From Panicum virgatum (lineage: Eukaryota; Streptophyta; Magnoliopsida; Poales; Poaceae): 64,000 nucleotides of DNA. The stretch's first letter is position 1. Every line of letters begins with the position of its first letter. A program made the translations under genes and the position numbers. The stretch lies in the NCBI RefSeq assembly GCF_016808335.1, contig NC_053147.1, positions 15,610,913-15,674,912 on the forward strand, in the 5' to 3' direction. The notes under the pieces are model-generated. The model was given only the letters and a program-made list of their open reading frames with translations. It was not told the origin of the DNA and made no database searches. This document shows, one piece after another, positions 45,900-56,999 of this stretch.

Positions 45900-47559
45900 A
45901 CGGGAAGGAGAGGATCGGAGGAGGAGAGAGATGGGGTGGGCATTGGCGTTGGCATGCAGTCGCGCGTCAAGTCAGAGGCCGAGGCCTCCTCAGAGCTGAT
46001 GCGATCGCCTCCAGTCGCGCACCCGCGACGACTCGCCGCCCAGTCCATGTCCATGAGGAGGGAGAAACGGAGCTGTGGCGCCCGCACGAACCGGGCGCGA
46101 GCAGAGGGGAGGGAGGCAGCAGGGGGAAATGGTCAGCCACCGGTAGACTGGCTATCGGTCGGGCGGTCAGCTCCCGATCCGAGAAATGGCGGGGCTGGCT
46201 GTCATGCACGGTGACCTGGGTTGCATGGACTCGCGACCGCCGCGTCGTCGACACGTACTCCCGCTGTATCCTTTTTGGGATTGTTATGGACGGTGTCTTG
46301 GTTCGGGGTTGTTGACTGAGCAACTGCGCCGGTGCACCGGAGCGTTGGTTTTGCGGTGGCTTTACGGTGTGTTGGTCTCATGGATAGCCTCATCCGCCAT
46401 TGGGTTGGTACGGCATGCATTGCATGCAAGAGAACCGGGTCGTCCAGTGCCTGTTCACGGATCCAATCGGTCATGCTTGCTGCGGTCCAGCCGGTGCACC
46501 GGATAGCTACCTGTAACCACTAGATCATGATCAAGATGAGATGCACATGTGGACATCTCTAAATAAATCTCAAGGACAATTGTACTTGCTTCCAAAGAAC
46601 ATTAAGCTTATCCAAAAAAAAAGTGTTAAGGGTGGTAACCGGCATGCTCATGTAAACACAAATGCTGACATGCTGAAGGGAAGTCGCGGGTACGTAACAT
46701 TCTCCGTTCCTGACTGTATATATCCACTAGTGGATAGAAGGTCCGACGACTTTGATTTGTAAATAAATTTGTGCTACTCATTCTGTCTAGTAATTTTTTA
46801 TAGCGGACTTTCTATAAGGTGAATTTCATGCTTTTCCCCTCGTTTATGACATGTTGGCTCTCGGGACATTTCTTTTTGGCATTTGTCAAGTTCGCCTGGC
46901 CTCTGGGCACGTCGGAACCACATGAGTTCACCAGGGTGGAGCACGGTCCGCCAAAATTGACACAGGTTAGGTGCTATTGATGAAACATGGTAAGCCTATC
47001 TTTCTCCATATGAAAGTGCTGAGGGCACATAGAGATGTGGGTAGATGAAGTCTCAAAAAGCGAAGGTCGAGCTATAGATCATGTGACCTGCACCAAAAAG
47101 ATGGTTGATTGGGCTTTCTCCTTGATCAAAGCAGATCAGCTCGCCAAATTCGTTGATCGAATCGGGCACCCTGAAACGTCGAATGAAAATATGTGGTCTT
47201 TCTACAACTCTATTTATATGATAGTCCCAACTCCTTTCCCCTATCCCTCTCCCTCCCTCGTATTTAGGAGGGAGAGCGCTCGCTCTCGCCGCTCCGGTGA
47301 GGTAATCGCCGCTGCGGATGGCAATACGCCATGCTAGGCCACCCATCGCCGCACCCGGCACCGTGGTCGTGTCCGCGGCCTCGCGCTCTCCCTCCCCGTT
47401 CTTTTCGCGAGCCAAACCGAGCCTCGGAGCGCCAACTCGACCAACTCCGGCAAAGCTCCACCGTCGGCCATCACCGCCCGGCTCGCCGCCGGCAACCCTG
47501 ACCTATCCATCCCTCCCAGCCACTAGATCCCGAGCGGACGGTCCAGATTAGATCTAGAA
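45900..47559. other. Upstream of the WRKY gene; no gene recognised
   Basis: 45900-46500 is GC-rich WRKY upstream sequence with spurious frames on both strands. 46540-47260 is more AT-rich. An open frame at 47035-47337 has no family resemblance that I know. From about 47230 a CT-rich then GC-rich block leads into the LTR remnant. Confidence 0.35.
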
Positions 47560-49953
47560 TGCCAATCAACAGAAGTCAATCGGCCCCGCCCGCTGCTCAC
47601 GTGGCAGCCACGTGCGGTCCACCTCAGCGCCACGCAGGCGCCATGCGTGCGCTGACCGCGTTGACGTGGTCAAGCTGCAGTCAGCCCCTCGCTTTTTGCA
47701 GAAAAACCCCTTCAGTTTCTTGTATTTGCAAATCGGTCCACCGTAGTCTTATAGCAGTTCTGCGCTTTGCGGCTAAGCCCTTGCTCCCGTCGGATTTTGT
47801 GAAACAGGTCCAAAAGTCATTTTAAACTCAGTTTTGAGTTGTTTTTTAATTTGAAAATAGTTTAGCTTTATTACAGAATTGCCCCTGACCTTGTTTTAGC
47901 CATAACTTTCGCATTGTAGCTCCGTTTTAGCCCGTTCAAGTTGCGTTAGGATCGTATCGTCATAAGCTTCGCGTTAGCAGTGTTGTGAACCATGTTTCAT
48001 ACTTTTGAAAATGTGACCTTTTTGCCAACTCGTTTATGTTTATGCAAACTATGTTTCTAATTAAATAAAACTATAGTTTTTCACCTTGTCCTTTTATAAA
48101 GCAATGCTAACATGATAAATAACAACATAAATGTCTTTTCAATAATAACCTGCTTAGACCTATCATAAAGTAAGTAGTGATCGAACTAGTTGCTCTTATA
48201 AGCTTTATGTGTGTCTCTTGCGCTTCGTTAGTCGTGTCATCACAATGATAGCTCTGTTTTTCGTCGTTCGTGCGCTCTCTCGTTCGCAGTGCCAAGTCTT
48301 AACGTTTAGATCATTCTCTGTCTAGTTTCTCTTTTGTATGATGTATTGTTCTTAGTATTGTCTATTTGTCTGTTTGTGTTGCTTGGATGCTGCGAATAGA
48401 AGGACGTTTGGTTAGCGTTGAAGACCAGGAGCTGAGGACCGACAAGTGTGCAGAAGAGCTGGAGATCAAAAGATAGAGGACAAAGATTTCTGAGCAGCTA
48501 GGATTTGGATTAAGGCAAGTGCAGACACCATTTGATCATTTTGAACCTACTCACCATTTACTTTTATGCATGTGTCTAAATGTGTGAACCCTAAGGATTT
48601 GACTAGCCACTTTTATACAAATATATTACCTTGGGGGTTACGGGTAGAATAGGAGTTGTTTAGATGCTTAGTGCTACTCACCTTACTCTAATCACTCTTA
48701 ACTTTATGGAATTATTATGAATTCATATGGTGGAGATGCTTCATGACTGCGGTCATGGTTGGTGATGATGGATGCGGAAGGCATCGTGGTTTATATGTGG
48801 GAAAGGGAGAACGGATTGCTGTAGTGTGCCTGGGTTGCCGGGGGCATCCGTGTCTACCCTCCATAAGGACCGGTTCGTGGATGGTCAACAGGGACAACAG
48901 TACAACTCCAAGCCTAATGGGCTCTGGCTTGACTAAGTAACAGGTCCCTCAATGTAGGGGGGAACTTTTGCATTGGAGTGTTGTTGGGGTTTCTCGAGAT
49001 TTTAGTATGGCTTCTGGTAGATCCGTGGAGTCGGGGACGTTGCCATGCGCCCGCGTTATACCTAGCGAGTGAAGCCCTACACTTGACACCTGCGAAAGGT
49101 CTTGTAGTGACCCCTGGCCTATTCTCCTTGGAAGAGTTAGGGGGTCGACGGGCCCCGGGCATAATGGGAATCACTTCTTGGAGTGAAAGTGTACACCTCT
49201 GCGCAGAGTTATTAAACTGGTATACTAGCCGTGCTCACGGTTATGAGCGGCCCTGCACCCTCACATGATTAGAAGCTGTAACTCCTTTTCTTTTGGAAGA
49301 TGTTGGCGAGGTTGGAACCTCGTGTTAGAGGGACTGCGATCCCGTGTTCTGTTTGGAGTTGCCACTCCAAGGTTTTACCTAATGAGGCTGCGACCTCAGT
49401 GAAGTGTTTATTAAAGACAACAACTGTTTTATTGCAACATACCTAAATGTTACTTGAACCTTAATTAAGGGTGGGATCTTTATTACCAATTATTAGTAAA
49501 CAGGTTGTTGATTAAAATGACCAAGACTATTAAAATGATGCTACCGCAGTTAAACAGTGTTAGCATTACCTTTTGTATAAGCCTTGCATATCATTATACT
49601 TTCCGTCTGTACTTGCGGAGTTCGACATGGACTCACCCTTGCTCCCCCCCCCCCCCCCAGTGTGTAGTAAGGTGCTGCTCAGAAAAAGGATAGAGATGTT
49701 GTGGAGTTTCCTTGAAGATTGTCAGAAGTGCTTGGCGTACTGAGTCCCCAGTCAACAGTCCCTGCTGAGATGGAGCCTGAAGTGAAGCCTTAGCTACCGT
49801 TCCGCGTTACTCTGATGATGTAAGTGTTAATATAGTTATGTTTACGCTTTATACATTGTTTATCTGATATTCTTTCATTCTGTGTTGTATGTGTGGACTT
49901 CCTGGGTACACATATGATGACTCTGGGCTTTCTTTGGAAACCAGGGTGTGACA
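47560..49953 (+). mobile_element. gypsy-type large LTR (remnant or solo)
   Basis: The sequence has the texture of the long LTRs of grass Ty3/gypsy (Tekay/Retand-like) elements: CACGTGGCAGCCACGTG-like and ACGCAGGC motifs, then 'ccataactttcgcattgtagctccgttt'-type leader repeats, and a right end GGAAACCAGGGTGTGACA at 49936-49953. No gag-pol, primer site or matching second LTR is visible. The matching left end (expected TGTCACACCC-like) was not found, so the left boundary is a guess and the copy may be truncated. Confidence 0.5.
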
Positions 49954-50422
49954 CGCCACTTTAGTGTCCCGCTGTCAGCTATTTTGGCTCGATTCTGGGT
50001 GGCCAGTATTTTATAATAAAACCTCCTGAGACGTACGTGTTGACTTCGTTACCATATCATATTTTTCGTTGACCACACGGTTGAGTAGTGCCATGAGTTT
50101 AGTTTATTTTTATCCTTGCTAATGATTAGTGACACAGTACTCGCCGCATTCTGTCGAATTCTTTTATTCTTTACCTGCTGGAAATGGTTCTCATTCAGTC
50201 ATGTCAAATGTACGTACTTCACTACTGTAGTGAATAGTGATAGTTGTATCGTGAAAACTACACTTGTGTGGAACGTGGACGTAGATAGAAATGTTGAAAC
50301 TTTGATATGTGAACACATTCTCAGTGCGAAATTTTAAGAGTGACTAGCAAGGTAAAAAGAAAAATTCTAAGGGGGTATCAATAATTTTCACCCAGGAAGA
50401 ATTTCTTTTGATAAAGGAAGCT
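49954..50422. other. Spacer, no gene
   Basis: AT-rich sequence between the LTR remnant and the Pack-MULE target site. Nothing recognisable. Confidence 0.4.
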
Positions 50423-50431
50423 TTTATTAAA

Positions 50432-50600
50432 GGGTTAATTGGATTCATGCCATTACAATTTCTCGAGTTCACTGATCCGCCATTACAATTCGTCATATTG
50501 GAACCGTGCCACTGCAATTTTACAACTCTTCAAAACCTGCCACTACGTGCCCCTTCGATGTGTTTCTTAAAATTTTTGGACCAAAATACCCCTGCCCTCC
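50432..50600 (+). repeat. Left terminal inverted repeat of the Pack-MULE
   Basis: Reverse complement of 51396-51564, with about a dozen differences. It includes blocks TTCGTCATATTGGAACCGTG and TTTCTTAAAATTTTTGGA shared by both arms. Confidence 0.93.
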
Positions 50601-50626
50601 TTTTTCCTCTCATCCCCTCCCTCCTT

Positions 50627-50920
50627 GCTCTCTTCCCCAACTTCGTGCACTTCCCCGTCGCCACGCTCGCCGCCATGTCCCCCAACTCCGTCCACTTCGC
50701 CGTCGCTGCGCTCGCCACCATGTCCCTCGGTGCTGTGCTCACCACCGCCAACCCGCTCAACACGCCCGCCGAGATCGCCAAGCAGGTCGCCGACGCGCGC
50801 CCCGTCCTCGCCTTCACCACCCAGGACCTCCTCCCCAAGCTCCCCGCCGGCCTCCGTGTCGTGCTCCTCGAGCCCGAACGCCTCCCCTCTGACCCCGCCG
50901 TCGTCGTCGCCACCATTGGG
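50627..50920 (+). pseudogene. Captured 4-coumarate:CoA ligase-like fragment
   Basis: About 98 codons read [35 protein letters not shown] and [15 protein letters not shown]. These are the stretch of plant 4CL and 4CL-like acyl-CoA synthetases that lies well before the AMP-binding box. The AMP-binding motif and the rest of the enzyme are absent. Just before it a 45-bp segment is duplicated in tandem. The frame is open from 50408 to 51010, starting inside the left terminal repeat, so a chimeric transcript could be translated. No catalytic function is expected. Confidence 0.85.
50636..50725 (+). repeat. 45-bp imperfect tandem duplication in the captured fragment
   Basis: 50636-50680 and 50681-50725 encode [15 protein letters not shown] and [15 protein letters not shown]. 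Intact 4CL-like proteins have a single copy, so the duplication arose in or near the Pack-MULE copy. Confidence 0.85.
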
Positions 50921-51395
50921 TGTCATGGATGTCGAGCAACCCTAGCACTGGCAGGGCGCAGAGAGATCTGCCGCGATGGAGGAACGGGCGCGCGGAGACG
51001 ATGCGGCTGAAGGATGCGCGCGGCACATGCACGGGCGAGGTCGGCCGCCTCGTCGAGGCGGAGGAAGATCTCCTCCAGTGTGTGTGGGGGGGGGGGGTGG
51101 GGGACTAACTGCGTGTGCCTGGTGCGGGCGACACGACTGGGGGCGGTGAGGTGCTCGTCCACCGCGCGACGAGGCGGAGCACCTCGTCGGCGCTCCCCAG
51201 ACGCCGCGAGGCGTGCGGTGCGGCGGGAGGCGCGCTCGAGGCGGCGCCAGCGGCGGCAAACGAGCGCGCAGGCGTCGAGGTTGCGAGTGCTGCCGGCGCC
51301 GCGCCGACGCGGCGGATCATGTCATCGAGAAGCTCAGAGGCAGTCCAGAGGGGATCTGCCATGGAGAGAGCAAGGAGAGTGGATGAGATGAAGAA

Positions 51396-51564
51396 GAAGG
51401 GCAAGGGTATTTTGATCCAAAAATTTTAAGAAACACAACGAAGGGGTACATAGTGGCAGGTTTTAGAGAGTTGTAAAATTGCAGTGGCACGGTTCCAATA
51501 TGACGAATTGTAATGGCAGATCACTGAATTTGAGAAATTGTAATGTCATGGATCCAATTAACCC
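51396..51564 (-). repeat. Right terminal inverted repeat of the Pack-MULE
   Basis: Partner of 50432-50600; followed by target duplication TTTATTAAA. Confidence 0.93.
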
Positions 51565-51704
51565 TTTATTAAAACCTCAGTAGCAATACATCGAGTGATA
51601 CAAAGCCAAAGGAGACGAGTTTCGGCCTCTGTCTAACATGAGCCACACACTCAAAGAGACACAATTTAGTGACTATCAATTTGTAAACTAGACCGCCACT
51701 CATG

Positions 51705-52219
51705 TAAAGCTGGATAACGAGACAGCTCAGCTCGGCTTAGCTGGGCTCGTTTTGGCTCGTTAAGATAACGAGCCGGCTCGGCTTGGGTCGTTATCTTAAC
51801 GAGCTAAAAGTTCGGCTCGGCTCATTAAAAGCTCGAGCCGGCTTGTAGGCTCGCGAGCGAGGTATAAAAAATACACAAAATATAATATTTGTATTTATTT
51901 AAAGTTTAAAAATAGTAATAATACAAAAAGTAATACATCTAGCCACTTTAAATTGAAAAAAAACTTAATATATGCTAACATATATAATGCATGACTTGAA
52001 GTAATACAAAACTAATATAAATTTTACTGTTTTTTCTTCAATGTGTAGCTCGTTTGGCTCGCGAGCAGCTCGTGAGCTGGCTCGAGTTGGCTCGTTATAG
52101 CTAACGAGGTAAAATCTTGGTTCGGCTCGGCTCGTTACCCTAACGAGCAGAGTCGAGTCGAGCCGAGCTAGCTACAAGCCGAGCGAGCTAACGAGCTTCG
52201 AGTTTTTCGTCCAGATTTA
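51705..52219. mobile_element. Palindrome-rich MITE (hAT-like), 515 bp
   Basis: Ends TAAAGCTGGA (51705-51714) and TCCAGATTTA (52210-52219) are near-inverted. They are flanked by CACTCATG (51697-51704) and CACCCATG (52220-52227), an 8-bp duplication with one change. Both subterminal regions are packed with variants of GAGCCGGCTCG, GGCTCGTTA and TAACGAG in both orientations, around an AT-rich core (51860-52030). No coding capacity. Confidence 0.7.
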
Positions 52220-52227
52220 CACCCATG

Positions 52228-53149
52228 TGCCTGGGAGAAAATATCTTTGACCACATGTGTCAGCTGTTGTGATACCGCTACAACTGTATCTTGCAAATAT
52301 AATCCGGCTTCTGCAGAATAGCCCAAGTATGTAGCTAGTGGGTAACCAAATAGATAACCTGCACAAGAGACATAATTTTTTTTCTTTTAAAAAATAATAT
52401 CATTCATATCATGTGTTTTACTACATGTTAAGGTGTGCTTCGTTTCTTGAACAAGATCAGGAGTTACAACTTAATTAGGTCACGTCTTGAAGCCCATTTT
52501 TTGTGTCCTTCGAAAGAAAACTATTTTCTTTGTTCATACACTGGTACGTACTTCTTTCTGATCTGCCTGCTGATTTTGATTTATCTAATATCTAATGTTT
52601 CATATAGGGCCTCATGAATTTTGTTCATGGTTCGAGGATCAAGACCATCAGGCCAAACTATCCCAAAGAAATTTTTAGACATGAGATACTCCAATATTTC
52701 CTGGACATTCCTTCTACTGCTTTGTTTTGTTTCGATGGCAGATGCAGAGTACATGAAGTACAAGAATCCAAAATAGCCTAATGGCATCAGACTGAGAGCG
52801 CATGGGCATTCTGATGATGAGTGAGTTGACTTTTCTTCTTTTCTCCTCTCTTTTTGGTACTTGATGCAAATGGAGAGAAAATTAGAGGGGTCAATTCTTT
52901 TTTGACGCCATGATGATGATGATGCAGCTACGTTTCATGGTCTTATCCGTTGAGAGTAGTGTTAGGTGCGAGATGAGAGCGTGAAACCTCTAATTTATGT
53001 AATATTGCTACCTTTTTGACTCTATGTATGGGATATGGACCTTGTATTGATATTGTGTGATTTAGCTTTTCATATTTGTGCTAGATGTTAATATTAATGT
53101 GTATTTTCTGATGTGTTAATTTCATTGTGACCTAACTATTGAAGGTTTT
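52228..53149. other. Spacer, no gene recognised
   Basis: AT-rich sequence. A 68-residue minus-strand frame at 52787-52581 has no recognised family. A GATGATGATGATG microsatellite lies near 52911. Confidence 0.35.
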
Positions 53150-54715
53150 GCAGCAGTGTCGCCCTCTGGGTGCGGCAGTGCCGCTCTCACCAATAGCAGC
53201 CAGGCTCCTTGCTGTGCTTATCTTGTCATGTGCATCACATTATTCGTGTGACACTATGTTATAAGCACCCTACAACAGACATGGATGCAGGGGAGACCTC
53301 TTCATTCTTCTAAATATGTGAACATGACCGTGTCATGCAAATTTGGGAATTCAAATCCCATTCACATATTTAGAGGGAGGATCTCCAACTTTCATCTAAA
53401 TATGAGAATCTTGGCGTCTTATGCCAAATTGGAATTTCAATCCCTATTATCATGGCCTGCAGAGGCTCAAAAAATCTTAATTTTATGATTATATCTTTTG
53501 TAAGTTTTAATTGTGTTGTCATCAATCACCAAAAGGAGGAGATTGTAAGTTTTTTTTTGAGAATGGAGGAGATTGTAAGTTTAATCAAGCCCTAATGTGG
53601 GTTTTGGTGTTGATGAACACCTAATTAGAGGACTAATGAGATTTATCGAGATGACAAACAGGCACATGGAATAGATGAGGCTCTAATTTCATTTCATGAC
53701 GACATTCTGCTCATTGGAGGTTTAAATTCTTTTACATTTTGAAAATTGTGTTTAGGAATCACCGTACTATTAAGAGGGACTAAAACCTCTATTCAAAATG
53801 TGCACCCAAGTGCTCAAATTCTACACACATATCCTCCTTTCCCTAGCATTGACAGCAATGCTTTTCATTCTCACCAGTTGCTGTCTTTGCTTGTGCGGCA
53901 GTGCCGCAGTTCATGTGCGGCATTGAACTGACCATTGGGACCAGGGGGTATTATTACCACCTTATCTTCTCCCCAACAGTTCTCTCCTAGCTTGGTTCAG
54001 TTCGACAGAACAACGGCACGTGCTCATCTCTCTCTCCTCCATTGGTGCTCTTCCAATCTCTCAAGCTTCCTCTTGATATTTACCATCAATGATCCTTGAG
54101 AGAAAAGTGCTCCAAACTCGAGTAGAGAGCAAATCCACTGATCACCATTGTTTAGCAGCACTTAGTTCACATTTTGGCCGGTGGTTTGTGTTTGTTACTC
54201 TTAGAGCTTGGCTCCTAACCGGCTAGCTAGCGCATCGCCCTAGAGCTTGCTTACGTTTGTGGCAGCCTAGGGAGGTTTGTAATACCCTCTTATAGCTAAA
54301 GAAATCATCCCACACTTCAAGAGTTTGCTCTCTTGATTAGAGAACAAGGTAAGGCTAACCTTTGTGGTGAGCCCAAGCCTTTTGTGGCTTCCTCAACAAC
54401 GTAGACTTAGGCAAACCTTGGTGGCGAGCTGAACCACAGGATAAATAATTATGTCTCGCGTGCTTCATTTCAGTCTTGTAAGTTCATATTGTGATTATGA
54501 TTTGTGGCCGATCTACTTGCTTAGTTGTCGATATGTGGTCTATACCCTTGTAGGAAAGTCAGAAATTTACCTGATCTAAATTTACTCGAGCAGATTTTGA
54601 ATTATGAACTGACCTTGTCTGTAGGTGTGGTAGTGCCACTGTGGAATTTGACCTGTATTTGAGCTGAATTTTTATAGGCCTATTCACCCCTCTATTGGCC
54701 TTTAGAGATCCTACA
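53150..54715 (+). mobile_element. 3' end of a SIRE-like copia element
   Basis: GCGGCAGTGCCGC-type motifs (53172-53193) lie before a polypurine end (CACCAAAAGGAGGAGAT). An LTR from 53574 (TGTAAGTTTAATCAAGCCC) to 54715 (TTAGAGATCCTACA) follows, 1142 bp, containing another GCGGCAGTGCCGC at 53895-53907. This arrangement is typical of the 3' part of Maximus/SIRE-type copia elements in grasses. The rest of the element is absent, so it is truncated. The motif GGAGGAGATTGTAAGTTT occurs twice, at 53535-53552 and 53563-53580, right at the LTR edge. Confidence 0.75.
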
Positions 54716-54912
54716 AATATCACTCCACGCTTAGGATTCCTCAGGAGCTATTATGAAACTACATGAATCGATATGATTCGATGTGATGACTTAATAAAAC
54801 ATTTAATCTAATTTTACCTCATGTGTACTACCCACAATGCCCCTGAATTGTCCAAGCTTCATCATCTTCTCTCTTTTATTGCATACCTCTTTTATTCGAT
54901 GTGATGATTTAA

Positions 54913-55604
54913 CCATGTTTTTTATCGCGCGCTATGAAAATTAGCGGCGGGCTTTTCTGGCCGCTATCTCGCGCTATAGCGCCGCTATAGTGCCGCTATG
55001 GCCGCGCTATAGCGGCAGCTACGCGCAGTAGCGGTAGTCTGCTGTTGCCGCTATTACGCCGCTATAGCGGCGCTATAGCGTGCTATTTGTTTCAAAAAAA
55101 CCAGAAAACATGAAAACCATGATATATGCATATATGATATATCTGATAACATAACATAAGTACATAATAGTGATAAGTGATAATATTATCCATGAAGGCA
55201 TAAAAGCAAATAGTCATACAGCCATGAAGGCATAAAAGCAAATAAGTTCTTAGTTCACACAACAATCCAACATAATGCACACAAACAAGCTGTTCAGCCA
55301 TACATAAAGGCATAAAAGCAAATAAGTTCACAATTCACAACCATATAGGATAGCTGATAATGGAATTAAGTGCATGCAAACAGCCATATCATCAATATGT
55401 AGAGTTTGGGCCGGGCTGTTTTCTTTTTTTTTATCAACATATGGGCCGGCCTGATCAAATGACAATACACCAGAATAGCGGCACTATGGCGCTATTCCAG
55501 GATAGCGGCGCTATAGCACGCTATAGCGCGAAAAAGTGCAATTGCATCACGGTGTTTCAATTGGCGCGCTATAGCGCTGCTATAGCGCGCTATTTAAAAC
55601 ATGG
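54913..55604. mobile_element. Palindrome-rich hAT-like element, 692 bp
   Basis: Begins CCATGTTTTTTATCGCGCGC and ends GCGCGCTATTTAAAACATGG, inverted ends with small differences. The perfect 8-bp direct repeat TGATTTAA is at 54905-54912 and 55605-55612. Both ends hold dense copies of GCGCTATAGCG in both orientations (54935-55085, 55480-55590). The core has three copies of GGCATAAAAGCAAATA (55195-55322). No transposase. Confidence 0.85.
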
Positions 55605-55620
55605 TGATTTAATAAAACAT

Positions 55621-56985
55621 TGTCGGTGTCTTGACCCGTTGTTCCGGACCCAACTAGTGATGATGCTGCGTGTTCCTCGTCCCAGATGGTTGATGCAGGA
55701 GGCAACACAATCACGCACGGGTTTATCCTGGTTCCGGCCGCAGGGTCGTACGTCCAGCAAAGGGGTGTGCGAGAGCACTGTACTGTCTTGCACCGAGGGT
55801 GCCTGTAGTAGGGGGTACAAACGAGGCGAGAGAGGGAGGGAAGCTCCCAGGTCTCTGCTAGAGGAGGAGTTGATTGAGGCGAGTGCCAATATCGGGGCTC
55901 AGAAGAGCGTATGTGTTCTGTGAGTGTTGCTGAGTGTGGTGTTTCGCCTGATCCCGTCGCTCGAGGACAGTGACCGCCTCCCCCTTTTATAGACACAAGG
56001 AGGGGCGGTGTACATGTACAGGAGAAGGGAGAAGTCGTCATCTTTTTCCCAAATCGCGGGGGTGCAGTGGTCGAGCACTGTAGAAAGTACACTGTGGGGT
56101 ATGGCGCCTGGCGTGGCGGTCGTCCTGGGTGTCGTCGTTGGCCTTGCGGAGATTGCGCTGGCGTCCTGGCAGCTTCAGCCGGCGGCGTGGTGGTTGCTGT
56201 AGGGTGTACCATCCTCCAGGCGTGGCGTGGCGACATTCCGAAGGTTCTGCAGGCCAGGGTCTTGTCCTGGTCAAGGTCGGAGCCGCTTTCGAGGGTCGTG
56301 CCCATGCCGTTCGAGGGTCCCGCGGAGGGGAAAGTACGAAGGAGGTATGGGGAGTTGGCAGCACAGTGGCTGGAGCAGTGCCGAGCACATCTCGCACGAC
56401 ATCGCAGGTTCCCATAGTGGTGCCGCAGCGTCCGGAATGGCGGAGCAGTGACCGGAGTTGGCGGACAGGACTCCGGTCACAGCCACTGTGGGGAATGGAG
56501 GCCTGACGTCGTCTGACCCGGGCGCTGCGAGGGAGTGGTTGGCATTTAATGCCTTCGTACAGCGGGGCGGGCGAGCGGAAGGGCCGTTTGTCCCTTCCGT
56601 CGATGGGTGGCCTTGAGCAAGGCGGAGACGATCCGCTCCCCTGAGGGTAGGCTCCCTACCCTCAAGCTACCCTCGAGCGAGGCGGAGTCAGTATGCTCTC
56701 TCGAGGGTAGGCTCACTACCCTCGAGCGAAGCGGAAACGTGAGGCGCTTGTCAAGGGTCCCGTCGGGAGACCCTCGAGCGAGGTAGAGATTGTCCCGCGG
56801 GTTCGAGGGGGCTCGGAGGGGCCGCACTGTGTACATGGGCCGTGGATTGGGCTTCTTTGAGTCCTTTCCTTTCCTCCGGATTTGGAAAAAGGCCATAGGC
56901 CTTCGTGGGCCATGTTTTGCATTTTTAGGGCAATTTAGTCCCCTAATTAGGGTGCCCCTAATTATGGTACCCGACAGTAGCCCCC
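55621..56985 (-). repeat. 3' LTR of the Tat-type gypsy element
   Basis: Ends TGTCGG and CCGACA in perfect inverted form. It is rich in CCCTCGAG-type short repeats near 56640-56800. The partner LTR is not in the window. Confidence 0.85.
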
Positions 56986-56999
56986 GAGCCTTTGTAGGG
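56986..56999 (-). other. Polypurine tract of the Tat-type element
   Basis: On the minus strand GGCTCGGGGGCTAC abuts the TGTCGGG start of the 3' LTR. This fixes the orientation of the element. Confidence 0.8.

Larger units (their letters stand above)
50432..51564 (+). mobile_element. Pack-MULE carrying a 4CL-like gene fragment
   Basis: 1133 bp with 169-bp terminal inverted repeats (50432-50600 and 51396-51564) that begin GGGTTAATTGGAT. The perfect 9-bp target duplication TTTATTAAA (50423-50431, 51565-51573) is the length made by Mutator-type transposases. No transposase is encoded. The interior is 800 bp of GC-rich sequence unlike the AT-rich arms. It includes a fragment of a 4-coumarate:CoA-ligase-like gene and further GC-rich sequence of unknown origin. 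This combination is the definition of a Pack-MULE. The arms are about 90% alike by eye. Confidence 0.93.

Noticed and set aside
47035..47337. Open frame of 100 residues starting MWVDEVSKSEG
   Set aside because: No recognised family, no splice context and its tail runs into a CT-rich block; could be an exon of something unknown but cannot be supported.
49638..49657. C run suspected as a regulatory or structural site
   Set aside because: A simple homopolymer inside an LTR remnant; nothing else supports a function.
52581..52787. Minus-strand frame of 68 residues
   Set aside because: No family resemblance, AT-rich surroundings, no promoter or splice context.
55092..55331. Minus-strand frame with repeated FAFM/LCLHG residues
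   Set aside because: It is the translation of the GGCATAAAAGCAAATA repeats in the core of the hAT-like element.
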